NCBI GenBank assembly: GCA_012103505.1
Contig: WLWP01000001.1
Span: forward strand, 3,968,001 to 4,032,000
Length of the DNA: 64,000 nt
Direction: 5' to 3'
Source: Pseudomonadales bacterium
Lineage (GTDB): Bacteria; Pseudomonadota; Gammaproteobacteria; Pseudomonadales; Azotimanducaceae
Numbering within the stretch: position 1 is the first letter of the stretch; every line of letters starts with the position of its first letter. A model generated the notes under the pieces. That model worked only from the letters and a program-made list of their open reading frames with translations, ran no database searches and had not been told where the DNA came from. Of the stretch, positions 7,528 to 15,724 are shown piece after piece. Position numbers and translations under genes: made by a program.

Positions 7528-8511
7528 TCAAGCTGTGACGCGATAAACAAGGTAGCCAGCGTAGGTGAGCAACAACGCCACGCCTTCGCGGCGAGAGATA
7601 CGCGCCTTGCTGAAGAAAAAGAGCGGAATCACAACTAAGACGAAGCCAAACCCAACAGCCAAGTCGAGGGTACCACCCTGCGGAATCGGCAGTGGTCGGA
7701 TGAGCCCCGCAGCGGGTAAAACCACGAGAGAGTTAAAAATGTTTGAGCCAACAATGTTGCCAAGGGCTAAATCGGTTTCTTTGTTGTATGCAGCGATTGC
7801 CGAGGTAACCAACTCAGGCAAGCTTGTGCCAACGGCGACCACAAAAATGCCAATGACCACTTGTGGCACGCTGTGAAGTTTGGCGATGACCGCACCTTGT
7901 TCGATGGTCAGTTGACCGCCATAAGTTAGTAGCGCGAGACCCATTAGAACGAGGGCAACATGCCAGACTGAACGTCCCCGAGATGCTCCTCCACGTGCCC
8001 CAGTCGCGGGAAATGTTTCCGCCTCACGAAGAATAGGATCGCCCTTTTCACGAATAATATCTCGCACCATGAAGTAGACGAATACGGTGAAGAGCAAGAA
8101 CAGGATGATAGCGTCACCTCGGTCGATGAGTGGTGACGTGCCCGACAACGGACCGTCCGCGGCCATAACCATGAGGATGGCGGTGACTAAGAGCAGAAAC
8201 GGGACCTCGCGACGCACGACCTGACCTTCAAGGTAGATCGGGGAAAGTAAGGCTGCAGCGCCAAGAACAAGCCCAAAGTTTGCGAGGTTAGAGCCGACTG
8301 CGTTGCCGAAAGCGAGATCAGTCTCGCCTTGTAAAGCACCTGTAATGTTCACGACAAGTTCTGGTGTTGACGTGCCAAAAGCGACGACGGTGAGACCGAT
8401 AAGCATCGGCGAGACTTTAAAACCACGAGCGATTCCAGAGGCACCTCGCACAAGGACTGTGCCACCTACAAGAAGGACAACGATGCCAGCAATCAGAAGC
8501 AGATATGGCAT
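7528..8511 (-). CDS. Ca2+/Na+(H+) antiporter, CaCA superfamily
   Basis: 327 residues with about ten transmembrane helices and the two inverted alpha-repeats of the family: V-A-F-G-T-S-T-P-E-L-V-V-N in the first half and V-A-V-G-T-S-L-P-E-L-V-T-S in the second, each followed by G-N-x-x-G-S-N. These GTSxPE and GNxxGSN segments form the ion-binding sites. It resembles the YrbG group, inner-membrane exchangers. A hydrophilic loop of about 40 residues separates the halves. It is divergent from the DUF1295 gene. Confidence 0.9.
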   Translation of the reverse strand: MPYLLLIAGIVVLLVGGTVLVRGASGIARGFKVSPMLIGLTVVAFGTSTPELVVNITGALQGETDLAFGNAVGSNLANFGLVLGAAALLSPIYLEGQVVRREVPFLLLVTAILMVMAADGPLSGTSPLIDRGDAIILFLLFTVFVYFMVRDIIREKGDPILREAETFPATGARGGASRGRSVWHVALVLMGLALLTYGGQLTIEQGAVIAKLHSVPQVVIGIFVVAVGTSLPELVTSAIAAYNKETDLALGNIVGSNIFNSLVVLPAAGLIRPLPIPQGGTLDLAVGFGFVLVVIPLFFFSKARISRREGVALLLTYAGYLVYRVTA

Positions 8512-8632
8512 TTGGGCGGATCAAACCAACTAAGCGGAGGCGCAGTATGGCGGATGGAGGATGTGAATTGAACTCGAAATCCGAGCGTGAAAAGGCTACA
8601 AAGAACGAATCCAATTCGGCGAGATTTTTGTC

Positions 8633-9499
8633 ATGTCCTTAGCCCAACAAATCGGTGGCATTGTATTAGCGTTAGTCATTTCCTTAGTCATTGCATACAT
8701 CGGGAGTGATCTTGGCGCAACTGTCGCCGGACTCCCTCTCTTTGCCCTGTGCATGTTGATCGCATTTGGGGTGAATTGGTTGTTGTTCATCCATTCCTGG
8801 CTCAACCGATCGGAAAAATTATTCGATCTGATCGGCAGCTTCACGTTTGTCCTTGTCACCCTTACAGCGCTCGTAGCCCAAGGTCACTACGACGTGCGTG
8901 TGTTGTTGATCAGTGTGGCTATCGTCGTGTGGGCGTTACGGCTGGGTCCGTTCCTACACGGTCGAATTGTTAAATCAGGCGAGGATCGACGTTTTCGTTA
9001 CATCAAGCAGTCGTTTACGTGGTTGTTGATGACATGGACGATGCAAGCCAATTGGGTTTTCGTAACCGCAGCGTGTGGCTTGGCAGCGATAACTAGCTCC
9101 GTGGTTGCACCACTCGATTGGACGTTGTTGGTGGGTTTTAGTCTTTGGCTGCTAGGGTTCGGCGTTGAGGTGATAGCAGACCGACAAAAGTCAGCGTTCA
9201 AAGCGGACCCAGGTAATGACGGTCGGTTTATTCAATCTGGGCTGTGGGCTTGGTCGCGCCACCCAAATTATTTTGGCGAGATTCTACTTTGGGCCGGTGT
9301 TGCCTTGATGGCGTACCCGGCGTTGATCGGCAATCAAATTTTTACATTGATCGCACCGCTCTTTGTGATTGCGCAACTGACGCTTGTTAGTGGTGTCCCG
9401 ATGCTCGAACGAAGAGCGGACAAGGTTTGGGGGGAAGAGGAAGCCTACAGAAAGTACAAGCGGCAGACTCCAGCGCTTATGCTGTGGCCGCCTCGTTAA
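8633..9499 (+). CDS. DUF1295 membrane protein (steroid 5-alpha-reductase/ICMT fold)
   Basis: 288 residues, roughly seven to eight membrane segments. The signature is near the C-terminus: S-R-H-P-N-Y-F-G-E-I-L-L-W-A-G, followed by L-E-R-R-A-D-K and Y-R-K-Y-K, typical of DUF1295 and related to the NADPH-binding region of steroid 5-alpha-reductases and isoprenylcysteine methyltransferases. An oxidoreductase role on a lipid is plausible but unproven. Its last 23 bp overlap the end of the convergent ArsR gene. Confidence 0.8.
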   Translation: MSLAQQIGGIVLALVISLVIAYIGSDLGATVAGLPLFALCMLIAFGVNWLLFIHSWLNRSEKLFDLIGSFTFVLVTLTALVAQGHYDVRVLLISVAIVVWALRLGPFLHGRIVKSGEDRRFRYIKQSFTWLLMTWTMQANWVFVTAACGLAAITSSVVAPLDWTLLVGFSLWLLGFGVEVIADRQKSAFKADPGNDGRFIQSGLWAWSRHPNYFGEILLWAGVALMAYPALIGNQIFTLIAPLFVIAQLTLVSGVPMLERRADKVWGEEEAYRKYKRQTPALMLWPPR

Positions 9500-9788
9500 T
9501 CTGACTTTCCCAGCGTCCGGCGATGCGTTGCATCCAACGGCCGGTCGCTGAAATTTGCCGTGGATCGACAGCAAAAAGCACCTCGCGACCAAAGCGGGCC
9601 CTGTTCAGCAAGCCTGCATCTGCCATGATCACAAGGTGTTTGGCGATTGCTTGCCGTGAGATTTGGGCGTTGGCAGCCAGTGCTGACGCGGATTTGGGGC
9701 CTTCGTTGCCGAGCGTTTCTAGGATGTGTCGACGGGTGGGATCGGCAAGCGCATGAAAGATCTGATCGACAGCGACGGGGTTGCTCAT
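9477..9788 (-). CDS. ArsR-family winged-helix regulator
   Basis: 103 residues. F-H-A-L-A-D-P-T-R-R-H-I-L-E-T-L at the N-terminus and the recognition helix region I-S-R-Q-A-I-A-K-H-L are typical of the ArsR subgroup that represses SRPBCC or methyltransferase genes. No metal-binding cysteine pair is present, so it is probably not a metal sensor. Converges on the DUF1295 gene with a 23-bp overlap. Confidence 0.85.
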   Translation of the reverse strand: MSNPVAVDQIFHALADPTRRHILETLGNEGPKSASALAANAQISRQAIAKHLVIMADAGLLNRARFGREVLFAVDPRQISATGRWMQRIAGRWESQINEAATA

Positions 9789-9839
9789 CTGGTGTTCCGC
9801 TAACGTGCAATGCAGAGGTTGCAGAATACCATAGCGAAC

Positions 9840-10475
9840 TTACGCTTCAAATAGCAGTTCGAGGTGACCTTCCTGGAGTAGCGTACCGCGCGTAATTTGC
9901 ATGCAAACGAAATTGTCTGCGATGACTTGTTGAGAATGCGCAAACGGGAGAGGGGCTGGGTCGGGGGTAATGGCAACTGACTCTTCGTCACCAATGGCAT
10001 AAACCCCACCCCTAATGGGCTTGTCAGAGTGCAAGCTACCGAAGCCGTAGCCACGACTTTCACGATGAACGTAGGGTTGGAGCGCACTGGATAAGGCCTC
10101 GATCACGCTGGGCTCAAAATAGTGCAGATAGTCCCACATGAGCAGGTAGTCAATTTGATCGCCCGATTGCAGCGCGAGGTGACTTTGCCAAATTTGTACG
10201 GTTTGGCTGAAGTCGAAGGGCTCATCGTCCGTAGCTGGCCGTAGTTGGCCGGTTAGATCGAGTGCGTCTGCGAAAGTAATTTTTGCTGGGGTTTCTAGTT
10301 GTCCAAAGAAAGACAACGTTGCAGCTGACCCTGCGCCGAGATCAAGCACGCTGATGTGCGCTCTATCGTTGAGACCGGCGAATAACTGAGGCAGCAGACG
10401 GCTTTTAACCAGTTGAGGTGCATCTGCTGTGCTAGCTTTTTCGTCCGGCGAAGGTTGGCGACGCCGGAAAGCCAC
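9840..10475 (-). CDS. Putative SAM-dependent methyltransferase-like protein
   Basis: 211 residues from a GTG one base after the bactofilin stop codon, so translation is likely coupled. Motif I V-L-D-L-G-A-G-S-A-A-T-L-S-F (about 42-55) suggests a class I methyltransferase fold; the later strand Y-L-L-M-W-D-Y-L-H-Y resembles the motif IV region. The rest is divergent and the catalytic status is uncertain. The tight linkage to bactofilin suggests a role in envelope or cell-shape processes, but this is only positional inference. Confidence 0.6.
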   Translation of the reverse strand: MAFRRRQPSPDEKASTADAPQLVKSRLLPQLFAGLNDRAHISVLDLGAGSAATLSFFGQLETPAKITFADALDLTGQLRPATDDEPFDFSQTVQIWQSHLALQSGDQIDYLLMWDYLHYFEPSVIEALSSALQPYVHRESRGYGFGSLHSDKPIRGGVYAIGDEESVAITPDPAPLPFAHSQQVIADNFVCMQITRGTLLQEGHLELLFEA

Positions 10476-10476
10476 T

Positions 10477-10995
10477 TTAGGACGCTTCTTGTTTCACTCC
10501 TGCAGAAGGCGCTGCCGCTTTCGGCTCTACCTTTGCAGCAGGCTTGGCAGTCTCACCCGGGTCCATGTCGATGCTGCCCTTGAACTTAGCGCCATCTTCA
10601 AGTGTCACTCGTGGGGCAGTAATGTTGCCGCGCACACGTCCTGTTTTGGAGATGACTACTTTCTCTGAGCCTTTTATGTCGCCGGTAACCTGGCCGTCGA
10701 CTTTGACGTTCTTGGCGTCTAAGTCTGCGGTCACCTGGCCGGATTCACCGACTGTAAGATCGTGGTCTGGCAGCTCAACCGAGCCTTCAATTGTTCCCTC
10801 GATCACTAGGTTCTCGGCGCCCGTGACTGTGCCTTTTATCTGAATTGATTGTCCAATCATGGCTGTACTCCTAGGTAATGAGTGATTAGAGGAGAAGGTT
10901 GAAGAAGCCGATTGCTCGGTTGCGCCGTCTGAATCTTCTTTTATTCGATCGCCGTCTTTTTTGTTCGATTCTTTACTCGAATCTCTACCGAACAT
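10477..10995 (-). CDS. Bactofilin (polymer-forming cytoskeletal protein)
   Basis: 172 residues. The central domain (about residues 48-140, starting at I-G-Q-S-I-Q-I-K-G-T-V) is a right-handed beta helix with the repeating pattern G-x-I/V-x-G-x-V of the bactofilin family (for example V-D-G-Q-V-T-G-D-I-K-G). It is flanked by a charged, Ser/Asp/Lys-rich N-terminal tail and an Ala/Lys/Pro-rich C-terminal tail, as is usual. Bactofilins polymerise without nucleotide and act as scaffolds for cell-wall or envelope machinery. First gene of a two-gene operon with the methyltransferase-like gene. Confidence 0.9.
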   Translation of the reverse strand: MFGRDSSKESNKKDGDRIKEDSDGATEQSASSTFSSNHSLPRSTAMIGQSIQIKGTVTGAENLVIEGTIEGSVELPDHDLTVGESGQVTADLDAKNVKVDGQVTGDIKGSEKVVISKTGRVRGNITAPRVTLEDGAKFKGSIDMDPGETAKPAAKVEPKAAAPSAGVKQEAS

Positions 10996-11063
10996 GACCG
11001 CCTCCTGACAGGAATGGGAACTTAAATTTTAGCCGGTCTAGCACTCTATAACAGGAAGTTGTT

Positions 11064-11084
11064 CAACAAAACGACGTTTTGTTG
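11064..11084. promoter_or_regulatory. 21-bp perfect palindrome upstream of bactofilin
   Basis: Arms CAACAAAACG (11064-11073) and CGTTTTGTTG (11075-11084) around a single central A, 69 bp upstream of the bactofilin ATG and downstream of ridA. A second overlapping small inverted repeat (GTTG-TT-CAAC) adjoins it. There is no terminal T-run, so a protein-binding operator is more likely than a terminator. Confidence 0.45.
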
Positions 11085-11138
11085 TCGAAACGGCACAGTA
11101 GGTGGGGCGTCGGTGACGCGGGTCACAGCAGAATGGGC

Positions 11139-11519
11139 TCAGTCAGCCCGCTGCTTTGCCGTCACCTCTATTTCGACTTTCATCGCTGGATCAAGCAGAT
11201 CGGCAACGATCAAGGTCGCAGCCGGTGGGTGCGAAGCAAAGACTCTGGCGAACACTGGCTTGCAGGGAGGAAAGTCCGTTCGGTTGGGGAAAATGTAACG
11301 CACACGGATCACTCGGCTCAAATCACTTCCCGCTTTGGTTAACGCATCCTCAATATTGGTTAGCGCTTGTTCGGCTTGGGCGACGACGTCTTCAGGTAGA
11401 GTCATCGTGTCGTAGTTGTAACCGGTGGTGCCTGAAACGTGCACATAGTCGCCGTCGGCGACGGCTCGACAGTAGCCGATCTCCTGCTCGAATGTGGACC
11501 CACTCGATATTCGCTTCAC
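11139..11519 (-). CDS. RidA/YjgF-family protein
   Basis: 126 residues. The Rid fold is seen in V-A-D-G-D-Y-V-H-V-S-G-T-T-G and in the conserved arginine strand V-I-R-V-R-Y-I-F; the C-terminal P-A-A-T-L-I-V-A-D-L-L-D-P-A-M-K-V-E-I-E-V is also characteristic. In RidA the arginine (here in I-R-V-R-Y) binds the carboxylate of 2-iminoacids; this looks like a Rid6/7-type paralogue, whose substrate is not certain. GTG start, overlapping the stop of the methyltransferase gene upstream (GTGA), so the two are translationally coupled. Confidence 0.8.
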   Translation of the reverse strand: MKRISSGSTFEQEIGYCRAVADGDYVHVSGTTGYNYDTMTLPEDVVAQAEQALTNIEDALTKAGSDLSRVIRVRYIFPNRTDFPPCKPVFARVFASHPPAATLIVADLLDPAMKVEIEVTAKQRAD

Positions 11520-12316
11520 CGAAATATTGCCGGGTCGTTTTTAATCGCGAGAGTTGCCATCGAGGTGGGCATGTATCTATTCAAAAGGGAGGCCTCGTTG
11601 CTCCAGCGATCTTCATAGAAGCCCGCAACCACAAATCCAGCAGCGATCTGGCCGCCAATCTGATCCTCCAAGGAGTGCCCAAACTCTAAAGCCTCGCCCT
11701 CGTTGATGTTCCTTGATATCTCCTCATCGCTTAAATGGTCAAGGTCGCTATACGGCAGTTCGAAGACCACTTCGATCGGGCTATCAGGGCTCATTTTTTC
11801 ATGGTCAAAAAGAAAGAGGTCAGGTTTCATGAAGCCCGCTAAAAGACGACCGCCGGGTTTCAGGACGCGGGCGCACTCTTGCCATACAACAGTTACGTTC
11901 TCCGCAAAGACATTTGAAACAGGATGAAAAATTAGATCGAAGCTCTCAACAGGGAAGCGAGTGAGGTCGGCCATATCGCCTTGTTCAAATTGGATGTCGA
12001 GCCCGTCACGATCGGCAACATCGCGGTCCTTTTGTAGCTGCGCGGGTGAGTTGTCAAAGCTGGTGACACTTGCACCTGCAGCCGCAAGAGTAGGGACCTG
12101 CTGACCGCCACCGGATGCTAGCGCTAGTACCTCCTTGCCTGCGATCTCACCAAACCAGTGCGCCGGAACCGCCTTGGTTGGGGTCAGAATTACCGACCAC
12201 TGCCCAGCTCGGGCTGCGGCGACCTCGCTTGATGAGATGGGTTGCACCCACCGAGAATCGCCCTGGATCGACTGTGTATCCCAAGCCTTGCGATTGAGAG
12301 AGACAACATCAGTCAT
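11516..12316 (-). CDS. SAM-dependent methyltransferase
   Basis: 266 residues from the ATG at 12316 (M-T-D-V-V-S-L-N-R-K-A-W-D), which matches the usual N-terminus of this family; an upstream ATG would add 46 residues with no domain. Motif I is V-L-A-L-A-S-G-G-G-Q-Q, the acidic beta2 residue is in V-T-S-F-D-N-S-P, and motif IV is S-F-D-L-I-F-H-P. A typical soluble small-molecule methyltransferase. Overlaps ridA by 4 bp; substrate unknown. Confidence 0.8.
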   Translation of the reverse strand: MTDVVSLNRKAWDTQSIQGDSRWVQPISSSEVAAARAGQWSVILTPTKAVPAHWFGEIAGKEVLALASGGGQQVPTLAAAGASVTSFDNSPAQLQKDRDVADRDGLDIQFEQGDMADLTRFPVESFDLIFHPVSNVFAENVTVVWQECARVLKPGGRLLAGFMKPDLFLFDHEKMSPDSPIEVVFELPYSDLDHLSDEEISRNINEGEALEFGHSLEDQIGGQIAAGFVVAGFYEDRWSNEASLLNRYMPTSMATLAIKNDPAIFR

Positions 12317-12401
12317 AGGGGCTAGTCGCTTTCGTAAGCGGTTGGAAGCACACGTGTGGAAAACAAAATAACGGGGTTTAACAATGCGGCAAACACGGTT
12401 G

Positions 12402-13634
12402 CTAAGGCTTTTGGGTTGTTCCGCTCGGACCGAGCACGCGGAGGTTTGAAGCAAAAATGAGCAGCGCTATGATGGCCAATGAACCTGCGATGATGAAAGC
12501 GATACCGGGTAAATATACTGGCGCTTCCGGACCGGTAAAGAAGGTAAACGACTGGGTCATCAAAAGTGGGCCGATAATGGCAGCGATGCTGCCCATGCTT
12601 GCGTTGATGCCCTGCAACTCGCCTTGTTCGTTCTGCGGCACTTGATTTGACATGATGCCTGCTACAGCTGGGCCAACCAGACCGGCGAAACCTGAGATTA
12701 CACACCACATATACAGCGCCATAGAACTACCTGAAAAAGCGATACCTAAGTACGCCAGAGCCTGGGCGGTGAAGCCGATAAATGCGGTCACTGGTGCCCC
12801 CCATTTAGGTATCACGACTCGAATTAGATAGCCTTGCACAAAGATCGCAAGAACTCCGACTAACCCCATGGAAAGCCCGACTTCGAGCGGCGTCCAGGAG
12901 AATTTTTCGATGGTGTAAAAGTTCCAATTTGAGGGATATACATGATGCGCGATGTTGTAGATGAACATCACCAGGACTAGTCCGACGAGGATTGGGTATT
13001 TGCGCACTTGCATCAGCATCCCAACTGGATTGGCGCGACGCCAGTCAAACGGCCTACGTCGATCTTCAGGCAGGGTTTCGCGCAAAACGAAGAAACCGTA
13101 CATGGTGTTCAGTGCTGCTAGTCCCGCGGCGAGGAAGAACGGCAGCCTTAGATCGAAGCCGCCAACCAGCCCACCTAGACTTGGTCCGACGATAAAACCA
13201 AGGCCGAAGGCAACACCCATTAGTCCAAAATTCTGAGCGCGTTCCTCTGGCGGGCTCACATCGGCGATTAACGCGCTTGCCGTCGCGTGAGTGGCACTCG
13301 TGATCCCCGTCAATATGCGACCAATAAAGAGCACCCACAGCGTGCCTGCCAAGCCCGCGATCAAATAGTTAACCGCGTACATTGCGAGCGACACGAGCAG
13401 CACACGTTTGCGGCCATAGCGGTCGCTCAAATTACCCAGGATCGGTGCGAAGACAAACTGTAGAAGTGCGTAGGAGACGACTAGATAGCCAGCAATTCCT
13501 GACGCTTGTGACAAGTTAATGTCAGCCAATGACATTAGAAACTGAGGCAAGACTGGCATGATGATGCCGAAACCGACGGTGTCGATAAACACGGTGATTG
13601 TGACGAAGGTCAGGGCGTGGCGTTTACTATCCAT
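12402..13634 (-). CDS. MFS drug/H+ antiporter, TetA-like
   Basis: 410 residues, twelve predicted helices. DHA1 family hallmarks: the motif between helices 2 and 3, G-N-L-S-D-R-Y-G-R-K-R-V; D-T-V-G-F-G-I-I-M-P-V-L-P in helix 1; and motif C-like glycine/proline steps in helix 5 (G-L-G-F-I-V-G-P-S-L-G-G). Resembles TCR/Tet-group exporters, including the YfcJ/TCR1 members found in marine bacteria. Substrate not inferable. Faces its neighbours without a clear operon; 85 bp separate it from the methyltransferase start. Confidence 0.85.
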   Translation of the reverse strand: MDSKRHALTFVTITVFIDTVGFGIIMPVLPQFLMSLADINLSQASGIAGYLVVSYALLQFVFAPILGNLSDRYGRKRVLLVSLAMYAVNYLIAGLAGTLWVLFIGRILTGITSATHATASALIADVSPPEERAQNFGLMGVAFGLGFIVGPSLGGLVGGFDLRLPFFLAAGLAALNTMYGFFVLRETLPEDRRRPFDWRRANPVGMLMQVRKYPILVGLVLVMFIYNIAHHVYPSNWNFYTIEKFSWTPLEVGLSMGLVGVLAIFVQGYLIRVVIPKWGAPVTAFIGFTAQALAYLGIAFSGSSMALYMWCVISGFAGLVGPAVAGIMSNQVPQNEQGELQGINASMGSIAAIIGPLLMTQSFTFFTGPEAPVYLPGIAFIIAGSLAIIALLIFASNLRVLGPSGTTQKP

Positions 13635-13757
13635 ATATCTCTTCGCTCGTCTCGTGCGTCATTTGGCCGCAATGCCGGATCTTGAATTGGACCGCTACCA
13701 GAGCGGAGGGCCAAGCACCATGCGGCAATTCGGCCGTTTTGTAAACGTCAGCGGCAG

Positions 13758-14963
13758 TTACGTCGTTCCAGGGTGATCGTGCAAAGACCGATCCAAACCG
13801 TTACCCATAAGACTGATGAAGTTATCGCGGTAGAACTTGCGTTTTTCTTCGTCCGTTATGTCAGCCATGTTGTCTTCAAAACGTTTTAGAGGGTTGCGGC
13901 CACCTTCGACATGGGGGAAATCCGATGAGAACAATAACATGTCCGGACTCGTGTTCTGCATGATCCAGCCGGTCGGTTCGTGCGAATAGGGTGTGACTCT
14001 AAATTGCTGCTTAACGATATCGCTGGGAAGATCGTTCAATTTTTGCAACCGTTCCTCACCTTTGCGGAATGCTTCAAAACCGGAGTCGAGGAATTGCATC
14101 CAGCTCGGTAGCCAACCTGCGCCCAATTCGATGGCGCCAAACATAAGGTTAGGGAAGCGGCTCAGCACGCCATCGAACACGAACGCCGCCATGGTTTGCC
14201 ACACAGCCAATGGGATCGACATGAACGATAGGCCAGTAAAATTCTCATCGCCCCCATGGAAGTCTTTGACCTTGGCGAGACCGTTCTCTGTATAGGCCGC
14301 TGGCATTTTGGTTTCGCCACCGACGTGGAAGAGAATCGGAATCCCTGCCTCCTGGGCTAGTGCCCAAATCGGATCAAAGCCGGTGCGGGTTGGGCTATGT
14401 GTGTCAGGGCACTTCGATGGAATGATGAGACCTTTGCATCCTAGCTCTATCGCCTCTTTGGCAATCGCGGGTGCAGCGTTGATATCGGACAAGGGGATGT
14501 AACCCGTGGCGAGCAAGCGTTTATCGACCGAACAGAAGTCAGCATTCATGCGGTTGTGCGCGCGGGCGGCGTGACCTGCGAGTACGGGCTGGGAGTCATC
14601 CAAACCGTAGTTACCCAGTGCGGCTGTCGTGAATACCAATTGGCTGGTGAAGCCCAATAGATCTAAGCACTGAGGGCGGTCTTCGTTGCGAAAGGATCCC
14701 AAGGCGAGGTGATTCTTGCGCAGTAACAATTGCGCTTCATCGTCCGCACGGAAGTCAGGGTCATCGTGTTTGGTAACAGCTGCATCTAGATCTTTGGTGA
14801 CAGTGATCGCCTTGTTGGCGTACTTTGCAAAGTCATCGAGGTAGGACTGCTCAAAGTAGTCGACGATTTTGGTGGGCAGTTCCATCACGTGAGAGTCAGC
14901 ATCATGGACCGTTTTAGTGGTTAGGCTAGCTGTCTCAACGTAAGACAATGCAGATTCTGACAA
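13758..14963 (-). CDS. Amidohydrolase 2 family (ACMSD-like) TIM-barrel enzyme
   Basis: 401 residues. Features: D-A-D-S-H-V-M-E at the N-terminus (metal-ligand region, usually D-x-H), I-L-F-H-V-G-G in mid-barrel, and F-S-S-D-F-P-H-V-E-G near the C-terminus (catalytic Asp). This is the amidohydrolase-related family that includes ACMSD and gamma-resorcylate decarboxylase; hydrolases and decarboxylases both occur. The start is a TTG (14963) with AGGGAG six bases upstream. It is divergent from the DUF899/Rieske cluster, so it may act on the same substrates, which is an inference. Confidence 0.8.
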   Translation of the reverse strand: MSESALSYVETASLTTKTVHDADSHVMELPTKIVDYFEQSYLDDFAKYANKAITVTKDLDAAVTKHDDPDFRADDEAQLLLRKNHLALGSFRNEDRPQCLDLLGFTSQLVFTTAALGNYGLDDSQPVLAGHAARAHNRMNADFCSVDKRLLATGYIPLSDINAAPAIAKEAIELGCKGLIIPSKCPDTHSPTRTGFDPIWALAQEAGIPILFHVGGETKMPAAYTENGLAKVKDFHGGDENFTGLSFMSIPLAVWQTMAAFVFDGVLSRFPNLMFGAIELGAGWLPSWMQFLDSGFEAFRKGEERLQKLNDLPSDIVKQQFRVTPYSHEPTGWIMQNTSPDMLLFSSDFPHVEGGRNPLKRFEDNMADITDEEKRKFYRDNFISLMGNGLDRSLHDHPGTT

Positions 14964-15073
14964 TGTTGGCTCCCTATCGCTTGATGACTCTTTTTACCAC
15001 TCTAATTTTCTTTTTTGTAGGGACAGCGTAAAGTGAAAAATCCGTACAGTTGCTACTCATGAGGAGGCAGGCT

Positions 15074-15694
15074 ATGCCAGCGGAACAAGATGACATTCAA
15101 GCCATCGAGATGGAAATCTTCGAATTAACCCAACGTTTGACCGAACTTCGTAAACAAGCCCCTGTGACTAGCGTGCCGAACTACTCGTTTACGACTGCAG
15201 AAGGCGAAGTTTCACTCGATGACTTGTTCGGGGACAAAGACAAGTTGTTGCTTATCCACAATATGGGACAAGGATGCCGTTACTGCACGCTTTGGGCAGA
15301 TGAGATAAATGGTGCACTAGCGCACCTTGAAGCCGCAATGTCTGTGGTTTTGGTATCGAAAGATGAACCTGCATTGCAACGCAAGTTTGCTAACAGTCGT
15401 GGTTGGCGGTTCAAACTCGCATCCCACAATGGCGGTGCCTATATTCAGGAGCAGACCGTCATGGCTGGAGGGGGAAACGTTCCAGGTTGTGTAGTCTATG
15501 CAAGAGATGGGCACGACATTGTTCGAAAAAACAGCGCCATTTTTGGACCGGGTGATCTCTACTGTTCTACCTGGAATTTCTTGGCGCTAGCGGGCTTAAG
15601 TTCTGCTGAATTCACGCCACAATATGATTACTGGCTGCCGCCAGCAGAGATGGATGATGGTGGGGAAAATCTGCTGACCGGTACAAGTTCTTAG
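15074..15694 (+). CDS. DUF899-like thioredoxin-fold protein
   Basis: 206 residues from the ATG at 15074, which has a strong GAGGAGG site; an ATG eight codons upstream has none. N-terminal helix rich in Glu/Leu, then a thioredoxin-like domain with the segment M-G-Q-G-C-R-Y-C-T-L-W-A-D that holds a C-x-x-C pair, and the conserved S-R-G-W-R-F-K-L-A-S. DUF899 proteins are predicted dithiol-disulfide proteins without assigned reaction. It lies 30 bp before a Rieske oxygenase gene on the same strand, so the two are probably co-transcribed. Confidence 0.7.
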   Translation: MPAEQDDIQAIEMEIFELTQRLTELRKQAPVTSVPNYSFTTAEGEVSLDDLFGDKDKLLLIHNMGQGCRYCTLWADEINGALAHLEAAMSVVLVSKDEPALQRKFANSRGWRFKLASHNGGAYIQEQTVMAGGGNVPGCVVYARDGHDIVRKNSAIFGPGDLYCSTWNFLALAGLSSAEFTPQYDYWLPPAEMDDGGENLLTGTSS

Positions 15695-15724
15695 TCCCAA
15701 GGTCGCAATTGAGGAGAGTGCTGG

